Shown here one piece after another: positions 1 through 7,641 of a stretch of DNA of 64,000 bases. Location of the stretch: NCBI RefSeq assembly GCF_900114915.1, contig NZ_FOUS01000007.1, positions 186,001 through 250,000 of the forward strand, read 5' to 3'. Under the pieces are notes generated by a model, which was not told where the DNA came from, ran no database searches, and saw only the letters and a program-made list of their open reading frames with translations. The position numbers were made by a program, and so were the translations under genes. The stretch's first letter is position 1. Each line of letters begins with the position of its first letter. This DNA is from Bradyrhizobium sp. Rc3b. Lineage in GTDB: Bacteria > Pseudomonadota > Alphaproteobacteria > Rhizobiales > Xanthobacteraceae.

Positions 1-334
1 GCATGAGATTGGTCAGGGCGTTGACGACATCGTCCCACCAGCCGCCAAAATAGCCAGCGCTCAGCCCCAAGGCCACGCCGATGACGCTGTTGATGAGCTG
101 CGAGATGATACCGACCGTCAGCGAGACCCGCGCGCCATACACGACGCGGGAATAGATGTCGCGGCCCTGGTCGTCGGTCCCGAACCACCAGGTCCAGCTC
201 GGGGGCTCCTCCGCATTCATCAAATTGGCGTCCATCACGGGATCGGTGTGCGCCAGCCAGGGTGCGAGCAGGCCGACCAGGATCGCCAGCGCGAACAACA
301 CCCCACCGATGACGAGATTCGCGCGGAGCTTCAT
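1..334 (-). CDS. ABC dipeptide/oligopeptide transporter permease, DppC-type (partial)
   Basis: This is the N-terminal part of an inner-membrane permease of the peptide/nickel ABC family; the gene runs off the start of the window. The start ATG at 334 opens a protein beginning MKLRANLVIGGVLFALAIL, a first membrane helix, followed by the family landmark WFGTDDQGRDIYSRVVYGAR, which in DppC proteins lies just before the second membrane segment. It is the third gene of a minus-strand set, after the binding protein and the DppB-type permease, and should pair with the latter as the heterodimeric channel. The ATPase genes would be expected beyond the window. The gap of 274 bases to the upstream permease is filled by a palindromic repeat, so this gene may have its own expression level. 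The substrate cannot be told from the sequence. Confidence 0.88.
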   Translation of the reverse strand, partial: MKLRANLVIGGVLFALAILVGLLAPWLAHTDPVMDANLMNAEEPPSWTWWFGTDDQGRDIYSRVVYGARVSLTVGIISQLINSVIGVALGLSAGYFGGWWDDVVNALTNLM

Positions 335-403
335 TGCAAGCGCTCCACCGCGAAAAGGATAATCGTGTGTGGCTTTAGCGAGAACTCGCCGCGGGCGCGT
401 TTG

Positions 404-529
404 GCCTCTCCCGCTTGCGGGGGAGGCCGACGCGCTCGGAGAGCGCGGCGGGTGGGGGCTCTCGCCACACAGGGAACCCCGATGCGGAGACACCCCCACC
501 CCAACCCTCCCCCGCAGGCGGGAGAGGCG
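404..529. repeat. Palindromic intergenic repeat (REP-like)
   Basis: Two arms, GCCTCTCCCGCTTGCGGGGG at 404-423 and a near-complement ending CAGGCGGGAGAGGC at 529, enclose a spacer that itself contains GGGTGGGGG and CCCCCACCCC as a second inverted pair. Such GC-rich elements with CTCCCGC...GCGGGAG arms are scattered between genes in Bradyrhizobium-type genomes. It sits between the two permease genes and could stabilise or attenuate the transcript; that role is inference. Confidence 0.7.
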
Positions 530-608
530 GCGCAGCACCCGTGACGCCACACCGCGCGCCTCGTATGCGATTGCCTTCCCGTCCAAGCGTGATGGAGCCC
601 GCCAGCGC

Positions 609-1532
609 TCATGCGTATCTGATCCTGGGATCGATCACGCCGTAGAGTACGTCGATCAGCAGATTGATCGCGAGAAAGGCCAGCACGACGACGAGAATGG
701 AGCCCTGGACCGCCGGAATGTCGCGCTGCAAGACACTGTCGACCAGCAATGAGCCGATCCCCGGCCACGAGAACAGTTTCTCGACCACGACCGCCTGCCC
801 CATCAGGCCACCGAATTGCAGGCCGACGGTGGTGAGAATGATGACGAGCGCGTTGCGCATCACATGCCACTTCACCACCCGCGTCTCGCTCATGCCCTTG
901 GATCGCGCGGTGCGGACGAAATCGGCGGTCATGATCTCGAGGACCGCGGCGCGCGTCGTCCGGGCAAACAGCGCCATCGGCGAGACGCCGAGCGTCACCG
1001 CTGGCAGGAGCAGATATTTCAGTCCGCCATCGCCATAGCCGAAACTCGGCAGCCAGCCGAGCTTCAACGCGAACAGGTACATCAGAACCAGTCCGAGCCA
1101 GAATTTGGCGATGGAAAGGCCCGACACCGCGACGACCATGGCAAGCGTATCGACGATGCCGCCCGGTCGCAGGGCCGCGATGAAGCCAAGCGGCACGCCG
1201 ATCACGACCGAGAATGCCATGGCCGCGAAGATCAGTTGCAGGGTCGGCCAAGCCCGCTTGGCGATCATGGTCGTGACAGGCTCACGGGTCCGGAACGAGG
1301 TGCCGAAATCACCGGTCGCGAGCTTGGCAATGTAGACGCCGAAACGCACGTAAACGGGATCGTCGAGGCCGAGCTGCTTCTTCATGCGCAGCTCGACCTG
1401 CGGATCGCTGTCGTCACTCATGGAGGAGACGATGCTGCCGGGAACCACGCTGAACAACACGAAGACCAGCAGCACGACGGCAAGCACGGTCGGAACGGTT
1501 TGCAGCAGGCGACGGAACAGGAAGGAGAGCAT
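609..1532 (-). CDS. ABC dipeptide/oligopeptide transporter permease, DppB-type
   Basis: Inner-membrane permease of the DppB/OppB family, about 307 residues, the usual length. It starts MLSFLFRRLLQTVPTVLAVV, the typical first helix with FLxRRL just before it, and carries the inner-membrane coupling loop near its C-terminus (VTTVGLQFGGLMGQAVVVEK followed by FSWPGIGSLLV). A GTG two codons upstream (1538) is an alternative start; a purine-rich GAGAGGAAAA precedes both. It lies 60 bases after the binding-protein gene and upstream of the DppC-type permease, so the three form one import system. Solute specificity (peptides, opines, sugars or other) cannot be assigned. Confidence 0.92.
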   Translation of the reverse strand: MLSFLFRRLLQTVPTVLAVVLLVFVLFSVVPGSIVSSMSDDSDPQVELRMKKQLGLDDPVYVRFGVYIAKLATGDFGTSFRTREPVTTMIAKRAWPTLQLIFAAMAFSVVIGVPLGFIAALRPGGIVDTLAMVVAVSGLSIAKFWLGLVLMYLFALKLGWLPSFGYGDGGLKYLLLPAVTLGVSPMALFARTTRAAVLEIMTADFVRTARSKGMSETRVVKWHVMRNALVIILTTVGLQFGGLMGQAVVVEKLFSWPGIGSLLVDSVLQRDIPAVQGSILVVVLAFLAINLLIDVLYGVIDPRIRYA

Positions 1533-1592
1533 CGGCACTTTTCCTCTCTCCCTCCATCGTCTGTGGCGACGGAGGGAGCGCGAGAGCGCATG

Positions 1593-3182
1593 TCACTTCG
1601 CGGGCGAGGTCTCGTCGACCCAGAGGTCTTCGACGTTCTGATGGGTCAGCTCCGTCGCGTTGAGCTGAATCCCCTTGAGCCACGGCTGCACCGCCATGAC
1701 CGCCTTGTTGTAGTTGAAGAACCAGACCGGTGCCTCCTCATAGAGCAGCGCATTGGCCTTTTGCAGCAGCTGGGCGCGCTTTGCTGGGTCGTCGGCCTGC
1801 CCGGCCTCGTCGACGATCTTGTCGAAATCGGCGTTCTTGAAGATCATGTAGTTGCAGGCTGGCTGCGGCGTCGACGAGTGGAAGCATTTGAGGGCCGCCT
1901 GCGGATCCGGACCGCTCGCCTGGGAATAGATAAAGGCCTGGTAGTCGCCGGTGCGAACCACCTCCGCCAGCACCGCGGTCTCGACCTGCTTGACCTTCGC
2001 CTTGATGCCGACCTTGTCCAGCATCGGAATCACGGCCGAGACGATCGGCAAGCCCCAGCTCTCGTTCTGGCTGGTGGTCCATTCGAACTCGAAGCCGTTG
2101 GGATAGCCGGCCTCGTTAAGCAGCTGCTTGGCCTTGGCGGGATCGTAAGCGTACGGCTTCATCGCCTTGTCGTAGGCGGGCGAGGTCAGCGGCAGCCAGC
2201 TGGTGGCGCGATAGGCCTTGCCCTTGACCAGCTTGTTGATGATCAGGTCGGTATCGATCGCGTAGTTGATCGCCTGTCTCACGCGCTTGTCGGCGAACGG
2301 CTTGAATGATGGATTCATCCCCATGTAGCGCGTGAAGACCTCGGCGACCTCGACGATGGTGCCCTTGAGATTGGCGTCGGACTGGTAGGCCACATATTGC
2401 GCGGGTCCGAGCACCGAGGTGTCGACCTCCTTGTTGCGGAAGGCGACATCGCGCGCCGCGGCCTCGCCCATGATCGACACGACGATCTTGTCGGCGTAGG
2501 GCTTGCCGGGCTTGTAGAACCGGTCCCACCGCTCCAGGACAATGCGCGACCCCGGTACGTGCTCGACGAATTTGAAGGGCCCGAGACCGATCGGCTTCTG
2601 GATAAAACTCTCCTTGGCGCCCTCGTCGGCGGGATAGATCGAGGTCAGCGCGGTGAAGAAGTAGAAGCCGGGATCGACCTTCTCGGTCAGCTTCATCTCG
2701 ACGGTGAAGTCGTCGATCTTCTTCAGCCCGGAGATTTCCTTGGCCTGGCCCTTCTCGACCGCGGCCGCGCCCTCGATCACGCGGACAAACCGCGCGCCGG
2801 GATAGGCCTTGGTGCCGTCCATGATGCGGGTGTAGGACCAGATGACATCGTCGGCCGTCATTTTGCGGCCATTGTGGAAATAGGCGTCGTCGCGCAGCTT
2901 GAAGGTGTGAACGAGGCCGCCGCCCGAGACCACATCCTCCTTGGCAAGCTCCAGGACCGGCTTGCCCTCCGCGGAATTCCAGATGTACAGCGAGCGGTGC
3001 AGCGCCTTGGCGTAGATCTCGTCCTGGGCGCGCTGCGTGGTGTGAATGTCCAGGCTGGTGAAACTCGAGCCATAGGGCGCGGTCATCCGGATGGTTCCGC
3101 CCTTGCGCGGCGTCTGGGCCTCCGCAGATCCAGCGAGCGCCAGTCCCAAGCCCGCGACGATCGCCATCATCCTGAACATCAT
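1593..3182 (-). CDS. ABC transporter substrate-binding protein, SBP_bac_5 family
   Basis: Periplasmic solute receptor of the DppA/OppA family (extracellular solute-binding family 5), which captures the ligand and delivers it to the two permeases encoded next. The preferred start at 3182 gives a signal peptide MMFRMMAIVAGLGLALAGSAEA with cleavage before QTPRKGG; an in-frame ATG at 3227 would put 15 residues in front of the signal and is less likely. The mature protein shows family features: KGGTIRM at the start, the lobe-I segment with YFHNGRKMTADDVIWSYTRI, and RQAINYAIDTDLIINKLVKG in the second half. Length of about 529 residues is normal. The ligand is unknown. Confidence 0.92.
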   Translation of the reverse strand: MMFRMMAIVAGLGLALAGSAEAQTPRKGGTIRMTAPYGSSFTSLDIHTTQRAQDEIYAKALHRSLYIWNSAEGKPVLELAKEDVVSGGGLVHTFKLRDDAYFHNGRKMTADDVIWSYTRIMDGTKAYPGARFVRVIEGAAAVEKGQAKEISGLKKIDDFTVEMKLTEKVDPGFYFFTALTSIYPADEGAKESFIQKPIGLGPFKFVEHVPGSRIVLERWDRFYKPGKPYADKIVVSIMGEAAARDVAFRNKEVDTSVLGPAQYVAYQSDANLKGTIVEVAEVFTRYMGMNPSFKPFADKRVRQAINYAIDTDLIINKLVKGKAYRATSWLPLTSPAYDKAMKPYAYDPAKAKQLLNEAGYPNGFEFEWTTSQNESWGLPIVSAVIPMLDKVGIKAKVKQVETAVLAEVVRTGDYQAFIYSQASGPDPQAALKCFHSSTPQPACNYMIFKNADFDKIVDEAGQADDPAKRAQLLQKANALLYEEAPVWFFNYNKAVMAVQPWLKGIQLNATELTHQNVEDLWVDETSPAK

Positions 3183-3433
3183 GTGTGTCCCCACCAGCGC
3201 AGGTATTCCGATCAGGGATTTGATCATTCGTAGCCCGTCGAATGCAAGCTTCGTTTTTGATGGAGACCAATGTCAGTTCCGGACGGCGGCCGTTCGGCGA
3301 TGCCTTCGGGGCCGGTTGCATCTGCCCGGCGATGCAAGCCCTCGATTGACGCGGTGCGTCATCGAGCAACGGGAATAGTGAACATTTCTCGCGATCGGCG
3401 CGACCAAGCTCAGGACCGTTATCTGAGCCCCAG

Positions 3434-3464
3434 GGATCGCGGAAAACAAGGATCGCGGAAACAA
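3434..3464 (+). repeat. Near-tandem 15/16-base duplication at a start codon
   Basis: GGATCGCGGAAAACAA (3434-3449) is followed at once by GGATCGCGGAAACAA (3450-3464), the last A being the first base of the ATG of the exported protein gene. The duplication therefore fills the ribosome-binding region. No strong Shine-Dalgarno is seen; GCGGAA is the closest purine run. Confidence 0.7.
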
Positions 3465-4342
3465 TGAATCGCCTAGGTATCCTGCTCGCCGGCAGTCTGG
3501 TCGCCGCGACAGCGGCGATGGCGATCCCCGTCACGCCGGACCCTGCCCGCGACGGCCCGACGAAAAACATTCAAATCAATTGGTCCCACACCAAGCGGTC
3601 AAACGGGTTTGTCGACGATACATGGTGGGCACTCAGGGGCCGTTGCGCCCCGGACTATCTTGGCGAGCGCCTGCTCTGCGACACTGTCGGGCTTCTGACA
3701 CAAGCCACGAGCCGGACATTCGAGACCAAGATGTCCGACGACATGGGCCTGCCGCTGGTCGACCGTTGGACCCTGATGACCGCGAAGAATTCGCCCTTCA
3801 TGAGGTCGGCTCACGTCGAGACCCCGCTCGGTCTCGAGGCCGTGCTCGGCTTCTATCGCGCTGCACTCGAAAAGCGCGGCTGGACCGAGAACGACGGAGC
3901 GGTCGTCGCGCCAGACAGGGCCGTCGTCGCCTTCACGACGTCAGACGGGCCGGCGCTGCTCCGGCTTGTCCGTCAGGACAACACAACGATCGCCGACCTT
4001 GCGCTGCGCAAGCCGTTGGCCGCCACGGCCAAAATCCGGCCGGCGCCGGGACAAGTGATGTTGTTGCTCGGCAACCAGACGGATGAAGCGGCCGACATCA
4101 CCGTCAACGAGCGAACCATCAGACTGGCGGCTCACGCCGGAGAGGAACTGATCGATTTTGACGCCGCCGCGGATGAGTTGCCTGATAGCCAGAAGATCGA
4201 TCTGCCGCCGGGCCAGTACAAGGTCACCCTGAAGCTCAAGGGCAGCGCGGCCCAGACGCGTGAGTTCGAGGTCGCGGCCAACGAGACCTGGGGTCTGCTG
4301 GTCGGCCCCGAAGGCGCGCCGCTACCGATGCGGATGTATTGA
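3464..4342 (+). CDS. Exported protein of unknown function (292 aa)
   Basis: I do not recognise this protein. It starts MNRLGILLAGSLVAATAAMA, a clear signal peptide ending AMA before IPVTPDP, so it should be periplasmic or secreted. The first half holds several Trp, Cys and Phe residues (CAPDYLGERLLCDTVG suggests a disulphide), then a segment resembling the FYRAALEKRGW motif seen in periplasmic proteins that process polynomial or lipid-like repeats, followed by a C-terminal beta-rich part ending in a short domain built like a carbohydrate- or PEGA-type fold (LPPGQYKVTLKLKG). It is divergently placed from the ABC binding protein across 281 bases and has no operon partner. GC and codon use match the surroundings. 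Confidence that it is a gene is high; function is open. Confidence 0.85.
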   Translation: MNRLGILLAGSLVAATAAMAIPVTPDPARDGPTKNIQINWSHTKRSNGFVDDTWWALRGRCAPDYLGERLLCDTVGLLTQATSRTFETKMSDDMGLPLVDRWTLMTAKNSPFMRSAHVETPLGLEAVLGFYRAALEKRGWTENDGAVVAPDRAVVAFTTSDGPALLRLVRQDNTTIADLALRKPLAATAKIRPAPGQVMLLLGNQTDEAADITVNERTIRLAAHAGEELIDFDAAADELPDSQKIDLPPGQYKVTLKLKGSAAQTREFEVAANETWGLLVGPEGAPLPMRMY

Positions 4343-4364
4343 GGGCGCTCTGGCGTCTTGGACC

Positions 4365-4492
4365 GTCATCCCGAGGTGCGAAGCATGCGATGCGAACGCA
4401 GCGCGTGCTGAGCCTCGAAGGATGAACGGCCGCGATGCAGCCGGGCTGTCGCCCTTCGAGGCCTTCGCTACGCTCCGGCACCTCAGGGTGAC
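4365..4492. repeat. Intergenic inverted repeat of the GTCATCC...GGTGAC family
   Basis: The left arm GTCATCCCGAGGTGC (4365-4379) and the right arm GCACCTCAGGGTGAC (4478-4492) are complementary at 13 of 15 positions. Elements with these arms, often read as CATCCTGAGGTGC, are a common dispersed repeat in Bradyrhizobium and Rhodopseudomonas. Just beyond, TTTGTCATTGCGAGCGC at about 4520 is the start of another dispersed repeat type. The element fills the gap between convergent genes. Confidence 0.7.
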
Positions 4493-4565
4493 GATGAAGC
4501 AATTGCGCCTGTTGCTCGGCTTTGTCATTGCGAGCGCGAAGGCGCGCTCCTCGCCATGAACTCTC

Positions 4566-5855
4566 TCAACCCGTTAGCTCCGGTATCCAGTCCCGCAGTT
4601 TTCGCGCAGCACCCGTAACGTCGGCGATCGTCCGAAACGTCCCCGTCTCCACCATCATCGCCCGTGCGAGCCGCACCGCGCGGGCTTCGCTGACGGCGCG
4701 CTTCCTCGGGTCCTCGATCAGCTCGAAATCGATGTTGTGGGCGAGGCCGAAGATGCGGCGGATGGTCTTTGCGGCCGCGAAGCCGACCGTGTCGGCGAAC
4801 AGGCGCTGCATGTAGACCTGCCGCTCGGCCTCCAGGCGCGCGGCGCCCTGCGCGCCGGCAAAGAGTGAGACCGGATAGGCATCGCCAGTGCCTTCCGCCC
4901 GCCAGAGGTCGAGGAATTTGCCGGCGAACTCGTTCCAGACCTGCTCGATCGTCTCCAGCACCCAGGCCTCGAACGCGGCCCGCTCCCCCGGTGCGCGCTC
5001 GTGGCCGGCGGAGGCAAAATAGGCCATCACAAGGTTGGCCAGCACGGCGCCGACGTCGAACCCCATCGGGCCATAGAATGCGAATTCCGGATCGATCACC
5101 CGCGTCTGTTTGCCCGTCACCATGATCGAGCCGGTGTGGAGGTCGCCGTGGAGCAGCGCCTCGGGGCTTGCCATGAACTTCAGCTTCAGCCGGGAGATCG
5201 CGACATGCAGCTCCATGTCATCGCGCAGGCTTGCAGCGAGCGCATCGAGATACGGCGCAGTCCAGCGGTTTTGCTCGGCGATGCGGTAGGGATCGGTGAA
5301 GATCAGATCCTCGGTGATCTTGCAGAGCGCATGATTGCCGGCGAAGGCCGCAATGCCCTCCTTCTTCTCGGCCGCGGACAGCGCGAGGTCGGAGGTGAAG
5401 AACAGCGTTCGCGCCATGAAGGTGGTGATGTCACCGACGAAGCCCGGATATTGCGTTCCCGCAACCAGCCCCTTGCGCATGATGATGTGGGGTTCGAGCA
5501 GCTCCATCACCGTCAGCGCCAGGGCCTCGTTGTGATGCAGCAAAGCCGGCACGAGGCCGGGCGCGAGCTGGGCCTGTCGGGACAGAGCCAGATATTCGTA
5601 ATGGGCCCGCGACAGCGGCAGCGGCCAGCTTTCGCCGACGAGGCGGACATAAGGCAGCGCCTGCTTGACGGCGACGCCGCCGCGCCCGCCCTTCATGATG
5701 AAGACGAGATTGAGATTGCCGTCGCCGACCTCGGTGATCTCCCATGAGGCCGGCTCGCCGCCGAGGAGTGCGGCGATATCGGGAAGGCCTGCGAGATAAT
5801 CCCGCAGCGCCGCTTCATGCAGAATTCGATAGTCCCCCGCCCGGTCCCCGGTCAT
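4566..5855 (-). CDS. mtnK: S-methyl-5-thioribose kinase
   Basis: Cytosolic kinase that phosphorylates 5-methylthioribose to its 1-phosphate in methionine salvage. It belongs to the aminoglycoside-phosphotransferase/choline-kinase fold: an N-lobe with VGDGNLNLVFIMKG, the nucleotide-binding Lys in GGVAVKQALPYVR, a hinge VMELLEPH, the catalytic loop LLHGDLHTGSIMV and the metal-binding DPEFAFYGPMGFDVG. The start at 5855 gives MTGDRAGDYRILHEAALRDY, typical for the family; the reading frame is open further upstream into a region that is a remnant of another gene. About 429 residues, normal. No mtnA or other salvage gene is adjacent, so the pathway partners are elsewhere. Confidence 0.93.
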   Translation of the reverse strand: MTGDRAGDYRILHEAALRDYLAGLPDIAALLGGEPASWEITEVGDGNLNLVFIMKGGRGGVAVKQALPYVRLVGESWPLPLSRAHYEYLALSRQAQLAPGLVPALLHHNEALALTVMELLEPHIIMRKGLVAGTQYPGFVGDITTFMARTLFFTSDLALSAAEKKEGIAAFAGNHALCKITEDLIFTDPYRIAEQNRWTAPYLDALAASLRDDMELHVAISRLKLKFMASPEALLHGDLHTGSIMVTGKQTRVIDPEFAFYGPMGFDVGAVLANLVMAYFASAGHERAPGERAAFEAWVLETIEQVWNEFAGKFLDLWRAEGTGDAYPVSLFAGAQGAARLEAERQVYMQRLFADTVGFAAAKTIRRIFGLAHNIDFELIEDPRKRAVSEARAVRLARAMMVETGTFRTIADVTGAARKLRDWIPELTG

Positions 5856-5887
5856 GACGATCCCACCCCATGCTTGGCATGGCCTGG

Positions 5888-6025
5888 TCGTTACTCCCGC
5901 TTCTGGCAAGCTTGGGCGATCCCGGCCATTCTTTTGGTCGGATCGTAATCGCAATCAAAGCGGTCCGCCACCCGTGTATCGCCGGCGCACCCCGGGACCA
6001 GTTGCACCGAAAGTTCTTCGTGTCG
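5888..6025 (-). pseudogene. Truncated copy of the 3' end of the gene at 6962-7309
   Basis: Reading the minus strand, this stretch ends VADRFDCDYDPTKRMAGI...KRE, clearly homologous to VADSVYCDYDPIKRKAEI...ERE at the C-terminus of the membrane-anchored protein encoded at 6962-7309. The DNA is also alike (TCGTTACTCCCGCT, CGGATCGTAATCGCAAT and GTCCGCCACC occur in both). The N-terminal membrane anchor and most of the domain are absent. It overlaps the 5' flank of mtnK and the upstream side of the YidB-like gene. It is best read as a decayed fragment of a paralogue. Confidence 0.65.
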
Positions 6026-6069
6026 GACGACCAAGCCGGGGGTCGCGAGCCCACCATTTGCCGATTTTT

Positions 6070-6094
6070 GGAACACAAGCGGGCTGAGGCAGTT
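6070..6094 (+). promoter_or_regulatory. Candidate EcfG (general stress response) promoter
   Basis: GGAAC at 6070-6074 is followed after 16 bases by AGTT at 6091-6094. The alphaproteobacterial general-stress sigma factor EcfG recognises GGAAC, 16-17 bases, then CGTT, so the match is full at -35 and three of four at -10. It lies 31 bases before the start of the YidB-like gene, and the two genes downstream are of stress-associated families, which fits. Confidence 0.55.
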
Positions 6095-6125
6095 TTGCGT
6101 GTCTGAGATTTTGAAGGAGTTAGCG

Positions 6126-6575
6126 ATGAGCCGCGGAATGCCCTCCATGACTGCCCTTCTGGCGATGCTGGCCATGGCCGGCTATCAGAACCGCGACAAG
6201 TTGGCAGAGCTGCTGAAAGGTGCGACCGGCGGCTCATCCGCGGGCGGCCAGCAGCCGCCTGGGGGAGTGCTTGGTAATCTCGGCGGCATGCTCGGCGCGG
6301 GCGGGATCGGGGGCCTGCTCAATGGCGGCATTGGCGAGCTCCTGGAGCGGTTCAACCAGAACGGCCAGGGCGAGGTCGCCGATTCATGGGTGAAGCCCGG
6401 ACCCAACAAGGAGATTTCGTCGCCTGAGCTGAGGAATGCGATCGGCTCCGACGTTCTGGAGAAGCTCGAACAGCAGACGGGGCTCTCGCAAGACGAGATC
6501 CTCACAAGGCTATCCCGGGAATTGCCCTCGGCGGTCGACAAGTACACGCCGGACGGACGTCTGCCTGAGGCATAG
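6126..6575 (+). CDS. YidB-family protein (DUF937-related)
   Basis: A 149-residue protein of the YidB family, whose function is not well established. The N-terminus MSRGMPSMTALLAMLAMAGY is hydrophobic; then a Gly-rich low-complexity stretch (GGVLGNLGGMLGAGGIGGLL), and the conserved C-terminal half with DSWVKPGPNKEISSPELRNA and LSQDEILTRLSRELPSAVDK, characteristic of the family. ATG at 6126 is chosen because AAGGAG sits seven bases upstream; a GTG at 6099 has no such site. It lies behind an EcfG-type promoter and 32 bases before a GlsB/YeaQ-family gene, so both are probably stress-induced together. Confidence 0.85.
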   Translation: MSRGMPSMTALLAMLAMAGYQNRDKLAELLKGATGGSSAGGQQPPGGVLGNLGGMLGAGGIGGLLNGGIGELLERFNQNGQGEVADSWVKPGPNKEISSPELRNAIGSDVLEKLEQQTGLSQDEILTRLSRELPSAVDKYTPDGRLPEA

Positions 6576-6607
6576 TTGTTGCCGCTTAACCTGGAAGAGG
6601 TGTGGAA

Positions 6608-6871
6608 ATGGGTCTTCTCTGGACAATCATCATCGGCTTCGTCGCCGGCGTGATCGCCAAGTTCATCATGCCTGGCGACAACGAGCCGTCCGGCTTCATC
6701 CTGACGACCATCTTGGGGATCGTCGGCGCCTTCGTTGCGACTTACCTCGGGCAGGCGCTCGGATGGTATCGTGCCGAAGAAGGTGCCGGACTGATCGGTG
6801 CGGTCGTCGGCGCGATCATCGTGCTGTTCGTCTACGGGCTCTTCGCCGGCCGACAACGCCGAGCGATCTAG
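6608..6871 (+). CDS. GlsB/YeaQ/YmgE family stress-response membrane protein
   Basis: An 87-residue inner-membrane protein with three hydrophobic segments: MGLLWTIIIGFVAGVIAKFI, FILTTILGIVGAFVATYLGQ, and GAVVGAIIVLFVYGLFAG, with the family motif FIMPGDNEPSGF between the first two. GlsB/YeaQ proteins (transglycosylase-associated family) are widespread stress-linked membrane proteins without a proven activity. AGAGG eight bases before the ATG at 6608 supports this start. It follows the YidB-like gene by 32 bases and probably shares its EcfG-type promoter. Confidence 0.9.
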   Translation: MGLLWTIIIGFVAGVIAKFIMPGDNEPSGFILTTILGIVGAFVATYLGQALGWYRAEEGAGLIGAVVGAIIVLFVYGLFAGRQRRAI

Positions 6872-6961
6872 CCCGCCTGCGTGAGCGGCTGATCGGGCGT
6901 GCGCGAACTCGCGCCGCATCGAGCAGGCGGCGGCGCGCTCATGCCTGCCAGCGCCGGATCG

Positions 6962-7309
6962 TTACTCCCGCTCCAGGAAGCTCGACCCGATCTCGGCCTT
7001 TCTTTTGATCGGATCGTAATCGCAATAGACACTGTCCGCCACCAGCGTGTAGCTGGCGCTGACCGTGTATTTGTCGAGCTTGGCCGAGTTCAAGCCGATC
7101 ACCGAGGTGCTCTTGCCTCCGTTCCATTTGAACGGCGTCGAGCTTTTGGCCTGCTCGCAGGCCATCACCGCCTCGTTGAAGACATAGCCCTCGACGAACG
7201 CCTTCAGGGTGCGCACCTGCGCGGCCATCCGCCATTCGAAATAGCCGATGGCACCGATGCCGGCGACGATCAGCACCAGAAGTGCAATGACGATCCTCTG
7301 AAAAGTCAT
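6962..7309 (-). CDS. Membrane-anchored protein of unknown function (115 aa)
   Basis: A small protein with one N-terminal membrane segment (MTFQRIVIALLVLIVAGIGAIGYF) followed by about 85 residues that should face the periplasm, containing two Cys (ACEQ and VYCDYD). It starts at 7309, where GGGGGA precedes the ATG at good spacing. I do not recognise a family. A decayed copy of its C-terminal end lies at 5888-6025. It follows the DUF1467 gene on the same strand with a 47-base gap and may be the last gene of the long minus-strand series. Confidence 0.75.
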   Translation of the reverse strand: MTFQRIVIALLVLIVAGIGAIGYFEWRMAAQVRTLKAFVEGYVFNEAVMACEQAKSSTPFKWNGGKSTSVIGLNSAKLDKYTVSASYTLVADSVYCDYDPIKRKAEIGSSFLERE

Positions 7310-7333
7310 TCGGTCCCCCAAACAATGTCGTCA

Positions 7334-7359
7334 GCAAAAACGTCTAGCAAAAACGTCTA
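7334..7359 (-). repeat. Tandem 13-base repeat at the end of the DUF1467 gene
   Basis: GCAAAAACGTCTA occurs twice in immediate succession (7334-7346, 7347-7359); the second copy contains the stop codon of the DUF1467 gene. Probably a small slippage duplication. Confidence 0.6.
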
Positions 7360-7632
7360 GAAAGGCATTCCCATCAATTTCGACAGGCGCTCGATCGAGA
7401 GATAGCCGGCGTGATAGGCGACCATGCCGAGGCCGTAGATGATCGCCGAGATGATGGTGGTCCAGATCAGCTTGCGGCCCATCCGCGTCAGGATCGGCGC
7501 ACCGGGGTCGGTGCCGGGCGCCCCGACGCCATCCTCGTGCTGGCTGCGTACGCCGAACGGCAGCGTCAGGAACAGCGCGACCCACCAGATGACGAAGTAG
7601 ATTGCGATCGCGGTTGAGATCTGGATGGCCAT
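7357..7632 (-). CDS. DUF1467 family membrane protein
   Basis: A 91-residue alphaproteobacterial inner-membrane protein with two hydrophobic segments, one at the N-terminus (TAIAIYFVIWWVALFLTLPF) and one in the C-terminal half (IWTTIISAIIYGLGMVAYHA). The sequence after the first helix, LPFGVRSQHEDG, is the conserved family hallmark. The function is unknown. Its place directly after methylmalonyl-CoA epimerase and ribonuclease J genes, downstream of nuo, is a recurrent gene order in alphaproteobacteria. It begins 9 bases after the epimerase gene ends, so the two are co-transcribed. Confidence 0.9.
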   Translation of the reverse strand: MAIQISTAIAIYFVIWWVALFLTLPFGVRSQHEDGVGAPGTDPGAPILTRMGRKLIWTTIISAIIYGLGMVAYHAGYLSIERLSKLMGMPF

Positions 7633-7641
7633 GGTTCGGCC

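Noticed and set aside
404..529. CRISPR-like appearance of repeated GC-rich arms
   Set aside because: Only two arms in inverted orientation, no regular spacers; a palindromic intergenic repeat explains it.
816..2309. Long plus-strand frame opposite the ABC permease and binding protein genes
   Set aside because: Antisense shadow typical of GC-rich DNA; it is Arg/Glu/His-rich with no family features, and the minus-strand genes are clear.
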